Below, piece by piece: positions 27,509 through 35,681 of a stretch of 64,000 nucleotides of DNA. Under the pieces are notes generated by a model, which was not told where the DNA came from, did no database searches, and saw only the letters and a program-made list of their open reading frames with translations. Source of the DNA: Capillibacterium thermochitinicola (GTDB lineage Bacteria; Bacillota; UBA4882; UBA10575); assembly GCF_013664685.1 (NCBI RefSeq), contig NZ_JAAKDE010000004.1, positions 1 to 64,000 on the forward strand, written 5' to 3'. Numbering within the stretch: position 1 is the first letter of the stretch; the number at the start of each line of letters is the position of its first letter. A program made the translations under genes and the position numbers.

Positions 27509-28293
27509 GCATCATTATCATCAATTACAATACCCGGCCTTATTTAGCCCGATGCCTGGCGGCCCTGACCGCGACGACGACGGTCCCCCACGAAATAATC
27601 ATTGTCGACAATCACTCCACCGACGATTCCGTCCCCTGGCTCCGCTCCCTAAACGACCCCCGCCTCCGGGTCATCTTCAATCCTGAAAACCTGGGCTACG
27701 CCGCCGCCTGTAACCGGGGCCTCGCACAAGCCGCCGGCCGGTATCTGGTGACGATGAATGCTGATGTCATCACCCCGCCGGGCTGGGCGGAACGACTTAT
27801 TTGGCATTTAAAGCAACATCCTTTGACCTTGATGGTCGGTCCCAAAAGCCTGGGCATTGGCGGTAAACAGTGGGCGGGTCCCCGGGCCTTTTCCCGTCAC
27901 TTACCGGCGGCCGACCGGAAATTCGCCGCCCTTTACGCCCGCCAGTCGCAGCGGGCCAAATTTCTCATCGGTTGCCTGGTCCTTTTTGACCGCCGCCTAC
28001 CGGAGAATATCGGCCTTTTCGACGAAAAGCTGGTGTTGGGGGCCGACGACTTTGACCTGGCCCTCCGGATCCGTGAAAAAGGCTACCAGTTGCGGATCGC
28101 CTGTGACGTCCTGATTGAACACGCAGTCCATGCTTCTTTTAACCGCAGTGACCCGGCGGTAAATGAAAAACTGGCCGCCGCCAGTTGGGCGTATTTCCAC
28201 CGGAAATGGGCTTCCTATTTACAGAAATACGGCTGGGAACGGTTGTTTGAAGACGACGCGCCCGTTTTCCCGGGGGAAGAAGTCTTTAGTTAA
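27499..28293 (+). CDS. Glycosyltransferase family 2
   Basis: About 264 residues from ATG 27499, which overlaps the preceding gene by ten bases and has GGAGG nine bases upstream. The motifs are IIIINYNTRPYLARCLAAL, IVDNHSTDDS, the metal-site TMNADVITP, and FDEKLVLGADDFDLALRIRE. It is rhamnosyltransferase-like. Its 3' end overlaps the stop of the convergent CgeB-like gene by eight bases, and no terminator is visible between them. Confidence 0.9.
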   Translation: MELSIIIINYNTRPYLARCLAALTATTTVPHEIIIVDNHSTDDSVPWLRSLNDPRLRVIFNPENLGYAAACNRGLAQAAGRYLVTMNADVITPPGWAERLIWHLKQHPLTLMVGPKSLGIGGKQWAGPRAFSRHLPAADRKFAALYARQSQRAKFLIGCLVLFDRRLPENIGLFDEKLVLGADDFDLALRIREKGYQLRIACDVLIEHAVHASFNRSDPAVNEKLAAASWAYFHRKWASYLQKYGWERLFEDDAPVFPGEEVFS

Positions 28294-29356
28294 TCCTCCG
28301 CGGTGGTTCAAAGCTCCAAATCCCGTCTTTCTGCAGGTAACTGTCGGAAAAGGAAAAGGCAACCGGCCGCCGTCCACTGACCCGCGCCCAATAGGAAGTG
28401 GGCAATTTGGCCACTTCGGCAAAGATCTGCTGTAAACGGTGGTAATACGTGTGTTCGCGATAAGCCCTTTGGTGTGCCGCGTCGCCAATCTGGCGGCGCA
28501 GTTTTCTTTTACCCAGGTAATATTGGATCTTTTCCGCCAGATCATCAGGGGTGGTAAAACAAACGATCTCTTTGTCGGGGGTGAAATAGTTGAAAAGATC
28601 CGGCCGTGTCGAGTCGACAATCTGAAAAGCGCCACAGCCCGCCAGGGCAAAAGTCCGGTCGTTGGGGCTGGTCGCACCTACGCCCCGGCTGTTATCGGAC
28701 GGCGGGTTAACCGGATCGCGGTGGATGTTCAGATTAATCTTGGCCCCGTTAAAATACTTCTGCACCTCATGAAAATCATGGACCACCGGGCGGACAAACT
28801 TCCGCAGGTCCGGGTGTAATTCTCCCCACCGGTCCCAGACCCCAATCAGTTTGACGTTCAAGCGCTTCAGAAAGGGCGCAATCGCGTTCAAAATCTTGAG
28901 CCGGTTGGGAAAACCCATCCCGACAAAACAAAGATCACTCTGGTATTCCTCCTCCGTCTTCAGGGGGCGATGCACCTCGGGGTTACAACACCAGGGCAAA
29001 TAGAAGACCCGGGGGTGGTCGTACTCGGCAACCGCCTGCCGCTCGTTGGTAAAGACCAGGTCATAAGCAGCCACCATCGGACCGCGGTGCAAATCGATCT
29101 CATAGGGATCTTCCACCAACCACAGAACCGTTTTCACCCCTAAAGAACGGGCATAATGGACCTGTTCCAACGGGGTGCGGTTGCCATGCACCACCAACAG
29201 CACCTCCGGGCGGAATTCCCTGATGAGGCGGGAAGAAAGGTTCCGCGGGCTAACCTGCCGCACATGATGCTTCATCTTCTTTAAGGTCACAAAGATATCA
29301 TAGGCATAACGATAGTGAAAGCCCATGGCGCCGGAATCAACAAACAGGACCCTCAT
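28286..29356 (-). CDS. CgeB-like glycosyltransferase
   Basis: A 356-residue GT-B fold protein of the CgeB/spore-maturation family, which glycosylates outer spore layers in Bacillus. The N-terminal half begins MRVLFVDSGAMGFHYRYAYD and has VLLVVHGNRTP and VLWLVEDPYE. The C-terminal half carries the donor-binding NDRTFALAGCGAFQIVDSTR and a typical Glyco_trans_1_2 tail (YFTPDKEIVCFTTPDDLAEK). It is the only minus-strand gene of the glycan cluster, divergent from the next GT2 across a 235-base spacer in which I see no terminator or obvious promoter. Confidence 0.85.
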   Translation of the reverse strand: MRVLFVDSGAMGFHYRYAYDIFVTLKKMKHHVRQVSPRNLSSRLIREFRPEVLLVVHGNRTPLEQVHYARSLGVKTVLWLVEDPYEIDLHRGPMVAAYDLVFTNERQAVAEYDHPRVFYLPWCCNPEVHRPLKTEEEYQSDLCFVGMGFPNRLKILNAIAPFLKRLNVKLIGVWDRWGELHPDLRKFVRPVVHDFHEVQKYFNGAKINLNIHRDPVNPPSDNSRGVGATSPNDRTFALAGCGAFQIVDSTRPDLFNYFTPDKEIVCFTTPDDLAEKIQYYLGKRKLRRQIGDAAHQRAYREHTYYHRLQQIFAEVAKLPTSYWARVSGRRPVAFSFSDSYLQKDGIWSFEPPRRIN

Positions 29357-29591
29357 CTGCTTTCCTCCTTCGTTCCTCCTTCGGTCGTTATCCGGTTTCT
29401 AAGTTCGAAATATTATATGAGATCAATCTTTTGGGAGGAACAACCTGTTCCGCTAAAAGGCCCTTCTACCAGGGTTGTGGTGATACCGGCCGCAGCCAGC
29501 TGAGCACCAAAAATGCCTTGACCACAGCACCCCGGAGGCCGCCGGACCGTACACTAAGAAAGAAAAGAGGTGTCAGAAAGGAGGCGCCGTT

Positions 29592-30431
29592 TTGCGCTTT
29601 TCGATTATTATCAACTGTTACAACACCTTGCCTTTGATCAAAAAATGTCTGGAAGCGGCACTGGTCAGTACGGACCACGACAGTGAGTTGATCCTCATCA
29701 ACAACCATCCCCCCTACGCGGATGTCCAAGCCTTCCTCCAGGAATACCAACACCCCCGGGTCCGTATCCTGGATCCGGGCCGGAACATCGGGTGTATGCC
29801 CGGGTTCCAATACGGTGCCGAACACGCTCAGGGGCAGTATCTGGTCAAGCTGGACGATGATGTACTGGTCCCCAAGAAAAATTGGACTGCCGCCATGTAC
29901 CAAGCCTTAAAGGACTTCCCAAAGCTGGCCTATGTCGCCCTCCTGCCCGCCGCCATCAAAGGGCAACCCCGCCAGCAGGTGAAAAAAAACGGGTACACCC
30001 TGGAGTTCCGGCGCGGGACCGTCCTTTTCTGGTGCATGATGATTGAGAAGCAGTTGTGGCGAAAACACTTTTACCTAACCGACCTCCCCCTTTACGGCGT
30101 CGGAGAACGGGATTATGAGCGGAGGGCAAATCAGCTCGGGCTAAAGAAAGCCTACTTGACTTCCCATGTATGCACCAGTTTAGGGCGGACCGAAGAATCG
30201 GACCCCCTCTACGGGGCCTGGAAACTGTTCTATGTCAAAATGAAGGAAGCCCGGAGTGACTTTGAAACCTGGAAAAAGAGTTTCGTCCTCGGTCCGGCGG
30301 AAGCCGAGATCATGCGGCGTTTCGGTTACCCGGAGAACCAGATCGAAGAGGTGCGCGCCTTGCTCGCCGCCGTGCAGCAGGCCGGTCACGACCAACCGAC
30401 GACCGAAGGAGGAACGCGTTATGTCCCTTAA
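29592..30431 (+). CDS. Glycosyltransferase family 2
   Basis: A 279-residue cytoplasmic GT2. The TTG start at 29592 has AAAGGAGG eight bases upstream. The core begins RFSIIINCYNTLPLIKKCLE, followed by LILINNHPP, the triple-acidic metal site VKLDDDVLVPKKNW, and a late VGERDYERRANQLGLK motif. It begins the second plus-strand run of the cluster and overlaps the GT-D gene by eleven bases. Confidence 0.88.
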   Translation: MRFSIIINCYNTLPLIKKCLEAALVSTDHDSELILINNHPPYADVQAFLQEYQHPRVRILDPGRNIGCMPGFQYGAEHAQGQYLVKLDDDVLVPKKNWTAAMYQALKDFPKLAYVALLPAAIKGQPRQQVKKNGYTLEFRRGTVLFWCMMIEKQLWRKHFYLTDLPLYGVGERDYERRANQLGLKKAYLTSHVCTSLGRTEESDPLYGAWKLFYVKMKEARSDFETWKKSFVLGPAEAEIMRRFGYPENQIEEVRALLAAVQQAGHDQPTTEGGTRYVP

Positions 30432-31200
30432 GGACTTCCCCGATGAGAAACTCCTCACCGAGCTGGAAGTCTTACGCCGGATCCACCGCGCCCTCCGCCA
30501 GAAAAAACCGTTTTCCCTGGTCCGGATCGGGGACGGGGAGAATATCGTCCTTGCCCAGGGCAAATTCCTCAGCAACCAAGAGCTGGAACAGACCTACTGG
30601 GTGCGGGACAGCCGCGCCGGAAAAAAAGGGGTCGACTTACCCAACCTCACCCTCCGCGACCAAATGCTGAAAGGGATCAAAGCAGCCGACATCGTCGGGA
30701 TCTGCCGTCAGCAGAACGACGAAGTCTCCGCACCGACCAGATTTAAACGGGTCCTCACCAACAAGATCTTTGATTATTACGGCCTGGAGCCCCGCGCCCT
30801 CTGTTACGTCTTCTGTAACCGCAAGATGGTCTCTTACCGCTATTTCTGGCGGATTATCCACCAATACCGGACCCTGCTGATCTCGAAATGGGCCGCCGAC
30901 TACGCCAAATTGATTACCAGCAAATACGCGGATTTGCCCCCGTGGATCGTCGGGGCCATTCCTTTTGAGCACTATAAACAAATCCCCACGGTCCTGAAGA
31001 AAGTGGGCAAATACGACTTTGATCTGGCCTTAATCTCCGCCGGCGTCAACGCCGTCATTCTCGCCCCGGCCATTGCCGAGCGGTACAAGAAAGTGGCGAT
31101 TGACTTCGGCAAAACCATGATGTATATGCTCCGGCCCAACAACCGCATTCGCCCCTGGACCCCCCAGCCCAAACCCGCCCAAGAACAGGAGACACAATGA
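30421..31200 (+). CDS. GT-D fold glycosyltransferase (DUF1792 type)
   Basis: About 259 residues from ATG 30421, with AAGGAGG eight bases upstream. The motif SLVRIGDGENIVLAQG contains the DxE site that defines the GT-D (DUF1792) transferases, first described as glucosyltransferases in streptococcal adhesin glycosylation. Other family-like segments are VGICRQQNDE and a Rossmann-like DFDLALISAGVNAVILAP near residue 200. It is unusually placed between two GT2 genes. It overlaps the following GT2 by four bases. Confidence 0.82.
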   Translation: MSLKDFPDEKLLTELEVLRRIHRALRQKKPFSLVRIGDGENIVLAQGKFLSNQELEQTYWVRDSRAGKKGVDLPNLTLRDQMLKGIKAADIVGICRQQNDEVSAPTRFKRVLTNKIFDYYGLEPRALCYVFCNRKMVSYRYFWRIIHQYRTLLISKWAADYAKLITSKYADLPPWIVGAIPFEHYKQIPTVLKKVGKYDFDLALISAGVNAVILAPAIAERYKKVAIDFGKTMMYMLRPNNRIRPWTPQPKPAQEQETQ

Positions 31201-31931
31201 TGGTACAAACCCAAGTCGACCTTGTGTTGGTGACTTACGAAAGCCGGCCTGTCCTGCCCGCCTTTTTCCATTCTTTACGGCAATTTACCAAACCGCCCTT
31301 TCGTTTACTGGTGATCGACAACAACAGTAAAGACCAGACCAAGGCCTATTTGCAGGCAATGCGGAAAGACCCGTTTTTCGGTCCCCAAATGCGGTTGGTC
31401 TTCAACCGAACAAACCTGGGCGTGGCCAAAGCCTGGAACCAAGCGGTCAAGATAACTTCCGGCCGGTATCTTGTCTTCTTAAACCCGGATCTGGTGTTTA
31501 CCAAGGATTGGCTCCAGAAATTGGTGCAAAGCGCGGCGCGGCACAAAAAAGCCATGGTCGTCGGGGTGAAAATTCTCAATCCCGACGGGACCATTTACCA
31601 TGCGGGCGCCAATGGTAAAATCCGGGGTAAAGGCCAAATGGACCGTCCGGGCCTCTTTGACCAGGAGAAAAAGGTCCGCTGGGTCCAGGGCAGCTGTTTT
31701 CTGGTCAAACGTGAGATCTTCGGTAAAATCGGCGGGTTTGACGAACGGTTCTTTATGTACGGCGAAGAAGTGGACTTTTGTTGGCGGGTCCGGAAAGCCG
31801 GTTACGAAGTGCTCTACACCCCCGTTTCCATCTATCATTACCGGAAAGGTTCGCAGATCTCCCGGGCCGCCCGGCTGCAACTCCGGCGGCACAGCGCCCA
31901 GTTGTTAAGGGCAAAATGGCGGAAAAAATAG
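31197..31931 (+). CDS. Glycosyltransferase family 2
   Basis: A 244-residue GT2 whose ATG overlaps the stop of the GT-D gene (ATGA). It has the core VDLVLVTYESRPVLPAFFHS, VIDNNSKDQT, the metal site FLNPDLVFTKDW, and an acceptor-side FFMYGEEVDFCWRVRKAGYE. It resembles rhamnosyltransferases. The C-terminus is basic (LRAKWRKK), which could favour membrane contact. A 114-base gap without clear signals precedes the dehydrogenase gene. Confidence 0.9.
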   Translation: MMVQTQVDLVLVTYESRPVLPAFFHSLRQFTKPPFRLLVIDNNSKDQTKAYLQAMRKDPFFGPQMRLVFNRTNLGVAKAWNQAVKITSGRYLVFLNPDLVFTKDWLQKLVQSAARHKKAMVVGVKILNPDGTIYHAGANGKIRGKGQMDRPGLFDQEKKVRWVQGSCFLVKREIFGKIGGFDERFFMYGEEVDFCWRVRKAGYEVLYTPVSIYHYRKGSQISRAARLQLRRHSAQLLRAKWRKK

Positions 31932-32045
31932 CCTCCTCCCTGGGGAATTGTTTTTATATCCCATCCCCTTCCCCCCACGAAAAAAATAAGATGAATTAAT
32001 GAGAAAGAGTTGGAAGCCAAGACGATTCCAGCGGAGGAGATTAAA

Positions 32046-33368
32046 GTGAAAATAACGGTAATCGGTTGCGGTTACGTCGGTCTGGTGACGGCCGCCGGTC
32101 TGGCCGAGGCCGGCCACTGGGTAACGGGCGTTGACCGCGACTCGCTAAAGATAAATAAGCTGCGCCACCAAGAAGCCCCGTTCTACGAGAAAGATTTGGA
32201 ACCGCTCTTGCGCCGCCACTTAAAGACCGGGCGGCTGACCTTCACCACCAGTCTGGCTTTGGGCGTCGCCAATGCCCAAATCATTTTCATCGCCGTCGGC
32301 ACCCCGGCACTGAGTGACGGGTCGGTTGATCTTAGCCAAATCGAAACCGTCGCCGCCCAAATTGGCCCTCAGCTTCACGGTTATACGGTGATCGTGAACA
32401 AATCCACCGTCCCGGTGGGTACCACCCGCCGCCTCGAAACCATCATTGCCCAGCACACCTGCCGGCCGGTTCCTTTTGACGTGGTCAGCAACCCGGAGTT
32501 TCTGCGGGAAGGAAATGCGGTCTACGATTTTATAAATCCGGACCGCATTGTGATCGGTACCGATTCGCCGCAGGCCCGCCGGATCATGGAAGAGCTTTAC
32601 CGGCCTTTTTTAAAGAAAAAGGTCCCGCTCATCCAAACCAACCCGGAGACGGCCGAACTGATTAAATACGCGTCCAATGCCTTCCTGGCGACCAAAATAT
32701 CGTTCATCAACGAGATCGCCGAGCTTTGCGAAGCCGTCGGTGCCGATCTGCCGACGGTGGCCCGCGGGATGGGGCTGGACCACCGGATCGGCCCCGAATT
32801 TCTATCCGCCGGCCCGGGTTATGGCGGCTCCTGTTTCCCGAAGGACACCAAAGCCCTCATTCACCTCGCCCGGAGCTACGGCAAACAACTTTCCATCGTC
32901 GAAGCGACCGATGCGGTAAACACCCGCATCCAAAAAGCGATGTTGGCCAAGATCATCCGCATCCTCGGGCCACCCGCCGGCAAAACCATCGCCGTTTACG
33001 GTCTGGCCTTTAAGGCCAATACGGATGATCTGCGGGAATCGCCGGCCTTATCGATCATCGAAGGCCTGCTGCAGGCCGGGGCCCGGATCCGGGTCCACGA
33101 CCCGAAAGCCCTGGCCGCCGGAAGAAAGGTACTCGGGGACAAAGTCACCTACTGCGCGGATGAATACACCGCCGCCCAAGACGCGTCGGCGGTCGTGATA
33201 ACCACCGAGTGGGAGCAGTATCGCCGGCTCGACCTGGACTTATTGAAAACGAAAATGGCCCAGGCCATTATCATCGACCTCCGGAACCTCTTAACTCCGG
33301 AACAGGTCCGCGCCCACGGTTTTCTCTACGAAGGCATTGGCCGCGGCAGTAAGCAAAAGGTGGGGTAG
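32046..33368 (+). CDS. ugd: UDP-glucose 6-dehydrogenase
   Basis: A dehydrogenase of about 440 residues that oxidises UDP-glucose twice to UDP-glucuronate with NAD+. I choose GTG 32046, with GGAGGAG seven bases upstream; it places the NAD-binding GCGYVGLVTAAGLAEAGH right at the N-terminus. The central domain has NPEFLREGNAVYDF and TAELIKYASNAFLATKISF. The catalytic cysteine lies in GPGYGGSCFPKDTKAL near residue 260. The C-terminal domain carries GLAFKANTDDLRESPAL. It implies that the cluster's glycan contains a uronic acid or a sugar derived from one. Confidence 0.95.
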   Translation: MKITVIGCGYVGLVTAAGLAEAGHWVTGVDRDSLKINKLRHQEAPFYEKDLEPLLRRHLKTGRLTFTTSLALGVANAQIIFIAVGTPALSDGSVDLSQIETVAAQIGPQLHGYTVIVNKSTVPVGTTRRLETIIAQHTCRPVPFDVVSNPEFLREGNAVYDFINPDRIVIGTDSPQARRIMEELYRPFLKKKVPLIQTNPETAELIKYASNAFLATKISFINEIAELCEAVGADLPTVARGMGLDHRIGPEFLSAGPGYGGSCFPKDTKALIHLARSYGKQLSIVEATDAVNTRIQKAMLAKIIRILGPPAGKTIAVYGLAFKANTDDLRESPALSIIEGLLQAGARIRVHDPKALAAGRKVLGDKVTYCADEYTAAQDASAVVITTEWEQYRRLDLDLLKTKMAQAIIIDLRNLLTPEQVRAHGFLYEGIGRGSKQKVG

Positions 33369-33372
33369 GTAC

Positions 33373-34452
33373 ATGGGAAATTATCTGCTTTACAGTGAAG
33401 ACCTGGCCGGCTTCGTCGCTTTAAACGTCCTCAAAGAAAAACAGCACCGGATCCTGGGAGTGATCGATTGTTCCGGTCGTTTGGTCCAGCAGGCGCTGGA
33501 GCAAGGATTCGCGGTCTGCCAGAACATGGAGATCCTGCCTAATGATGCTCTGGACCATGTGGACGGGATCATGATCGGCGTGGCCACCGAACCGTTGGCC
33601 ACCCAACTGAAGAAAGAGTTAAAAGCCAAGTTTCCACAAAAAAAGGTCTGTACCCTGCTGGACCCGGAATATTTGCCGGATTATCTGGCCCACCGCCAAT
33701 CGGCCCTTGAACAGTTGATCAATGAGGAAACACAGGTCATGCCGGTCCAATACGGCAAGGAGAATGTCCTGATCTATGCGGAGAACAAGGCCGAAGTAAA
33801 ACGGGCGAGACACGTCCAGGAAACGAAGGTCCTCTCCTTTATCCAGTCTTTAATCAAACCAGGGATGGTCATCTATGACATCGGGGCCAATATCGGCATC
33901 CACAGTCTGATCCTGGCCCGGGAGCATCCCGATTGTCAGATCCACGCCTTTGAACCGGAGACTTTGAACTTCTGGAAATTACTGCGCAACATTGGGCTGA
34001 ACAAACTGTCGAACATCACACCCCATCTAATTGCGGCCGGGGCCAAACGGGAAGTCCGGTTTCTGTCTCTCCAGGGTTATCTCTCCGGTCTCGGTCAACA
34101 TTCCCTCCAAAAAACAGTCAGCAGCCTGACCACCCCGGTTGAAGTCTGGGATCTGGACTCCTACGCCCACCAAAAAAAGATCCCCCGCCCCGATCTGGTC
34201 AAAATCGACGTGGAAGGCTTTGAGTTACAGGTCCTCAAGGGGATGACCCGGATGATTAAGGCGAAAAGGCCCCATTTCATCATTGAAGTCCATGAAGCAC
34301 TCACGGATAGAGAGAAGGTCGAAAGCTTTCTGAAAAAACACCAGTATGCACTGAAAGAGATCGCCCGCCAGCGCAAAAGAGGTTTCCTCTACGCCAAACC
34401 CGGGAAAAAGAAAGCCGCCCAAAAAGGAGGCGCCGCCAAGCAGAAGAAATAA
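33373..34452 (+). CDS. FkbM-family methyltransferase with N-terminal extension
   Basis: About 359 residues from ATG 33373, four bases after the ugd stop, so co-transcribed. Residues about 140-330 are an FkbM-type SAM-dependent methyltransferase (VIYDIGANIGIHSLILARE, HAFEPETLNFWKLLRNIGL and VKIDVEGFELQVLKGM). Residues 1-125 form a separate alpha/beta region (VIDCSGRLVQQALEQGF and HVDGIMIGVATEPLAT) that looks like a small Rossmann or PglD-N-like domain. The tail is very rich in Lys (GKKKAAQKGGAAKQKK). It likely O-methylates a sugar of the cluster's glycan. Confidence 0.85.
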   Translation: MGNYLLYSEDLAGFVALNVLKEKQHRILGVIDCSGRLVQQALEQGFAVCQNMEILPNDALDHVDGIMIGVATEPLATQLKKELKAKFPQKKVCTLLDPEYLPDYLAHRQSALEQLINEETQVMPVQYGKENVLIYAENKAEVKRARHVQETKVLSFIQSLIKPGMVIYDIGANIGIHSLILAREHPDCQIHAFEPETLNFWKLLRNIGLNKLSNITPHLIAAGAKREVRFLSLQGYLSGLGQHSLQKTVSSLTTPVEVWDLDSYAHQKKIPRPDLVKIDVEGFELQVLKGMTRMIKAKRPHFIIEVHEALTDREKVESFLKKHQYALKEIARQRKRGFLYAKPGKKKAAQKGGAAKQKK

Positions 34453-34494
34453 AGACACTCGAAAAACATCTAAATGCAAGGCTTAGTAAACAAA

Positions 34495-34545
34495 AATAAA
34501 AAGCCCAACCATTATGGTTGGGCTTTAAATTTCCTTTTTTTATAT
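34495..34545. terminator. Bidirectional terminator between the glycan cluster and tRNA genes
   Basis: A perfect 11-base stem (AAAGCCCAACC at 34500-34510, complement at 34516-34526) has a five-base loop. The minus strand continues CTTTTTATTTTTG, ending the tRNA transcript. The plus strand has a looser T-rich tail, ending the fkbM gene. Confidence 0.85.
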
Positions 34546-34573
34546 ACTAAATGCTCATTTAGCTTAAGATTCT

Positions 34574-34663
34574 TGGTGGGAGAGGGGGGACTTGAACCCC
34601 CACGATCTTGTAAAGATCAACGGATTTTAAGTCCGTTGCGTCTGCCGGTTCCGCCACTCTCCC
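34574..34663 (-). tRNA. tRNA-Leu (TAA)
   Basis: A 90-base class II tRNA with the acceptor GGGAGAG paired to CTCTCCC, A73, an encoded CCA, a long variable arm (GATCTTTACAAGATC) and the anticodon in ACTTAAAAT. It is the last of three tandem tRNAs. Confidence 0.96.
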
Positions 34664-34671
34664 TTTTTAAA

Positions 34672-34745
<74 letters not shown>

Positions 34746-34756
34746 ATAAATAAAAT

Positions 34757-34831
34757 TGGAGCGGAAAACGGGATTTGAACCCGCGACCCTCGCCTTGGCA
34801 AGGCGATGCTCTACCACTGAGCTACTTCCGC
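34757..34831 (-). tRNA. tRNA-Gly (GCC)
   Basis: A 75-base tRNA with the acceptor GCGGAAG/TTTCCGC (one G-T pair), U73, an encoded CCA and the anticodon loop TTGCCAA. It is the first gene of the tRNA transcript. Confidence 0.96.
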
Positions 34832-34850
34832 TCTTCCTCTTGCAAAAGTT

Positions 34851-34880
34851 ATATTACCACACACCCCGGTAATATGTCAA
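34851..34880 (-). promoter_or_regulatory. Sigma-A promoter of the Gly-Cys-Leu tRNA operon
   Basis: On the minus strand a consensus TTGACA (34875-34880) and TAATAT (34851-34856) are spaced by 18 bases. The -10 box ends 19 bases before the tRNA-Gly gene. Confidence 0.8.
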
Positions 34881-34907
34881 GGGTGTTTTTCGACTATTTT
34901 CCCTCTT

Positions 34908-35474
34908 TTACTCTCCAAGCTGCCCCACTTTATACTTGCGGTTTTGCTTTTTGGCGTAAGCCGAAGGCGTCAGGTTCGTCACCTTCTTAAACATTCTCCG
35001 GAAATTGGAATAATCATTAAAACCCGAGGCCTGACAGGCCTCCATTGCGCTTTTCCCCGCCATCAACAACGCTTTGGCTTTAGCCACCCGCCGTAAGATA
35101 ATATACCGGTGCAAACTGATCCCCAGATATTTCCGGCAAAGCCGGCTCAAATACGACCGGTTGATAAAAAACCTCCTTTCCAGACTGGCCATGGAAAGAT
35201 CGCCTTGGAGATTATCATCAATATAGGTCAGCACACGCACAAGAATTGCCGGAAACTCGACCGCCGCAACAGGTTCGCTCTTTTTCTTCTCCGGGTGGTC
35301 CTGCTTCAGGTTGACCCGGATCACCAACCATTTACAATCAGCCTCTTCTGCCTCCAGTTCGTGGGTGGCAAAGATTTCAAAATCAACATGAGTCCCGCTT
35401 TTTTTTCCCAGCCAGTCACCGACGATTCGGCGGTAGTCGTTGCGCTTATAATCCCTTTCCACCACTGACCACAT
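34908..35474 (-). CDS. AraC-family transcription regulator
   Basis: A regulator of about 188 residues. I choose ATG 35474, with GGGAGG seven bases upstream; the frame is open to 35546. The C-terminal about 100 residues form the double AraC HTH (LSMASLERRFFINRSYLSRLCRKY, described here in two parts around residues 80-105, and ACQASGFNDYSNFRRMFKKV). The N-terminal about 75 residues contain no recognised sensor domain and begin MWSVVERDYKRNDYRR. It is divergent from the large secreted protein gene at 35682, across a 207-base spacer, and may control it. Confidence 0.83.
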   Translation of the reverse strand: MWSVVERDYKRNDYRRIVGDWLGKKSGTHVDFEIFATHELEAEEADCKWLVIRVNLKQDHPEKKKSEPVAAVEFPAILVRVLTYIDDNLQGDLSMASLERRFFINRSYLSRLCRKYLGISLHRYIILRRVAKAKALLMAGKSAMEACQASGFNDYSNFRRMFKKVTNLTPSAYAKKQNRKYKVGQLGE

Positions 35475-35681
35475 TCCGCAACCTCCCGTCATTTTTTTCG
35501 TCCGGCAATCATCCTCCGGCAAACATCCTTTTGGCGCGCTCGACAAGCGCGCAAACCAACGGGAAAAAGTCTGAAAAAGCCCGTTCTTTAGTCACAAAAT
35601 GCCCAGCCTCCAACCGTCCTTGCCTTTATACTTTTCTTAGAAGAAGATTAAATATTAAATGAATAAAAGGAGGTAATAAGG

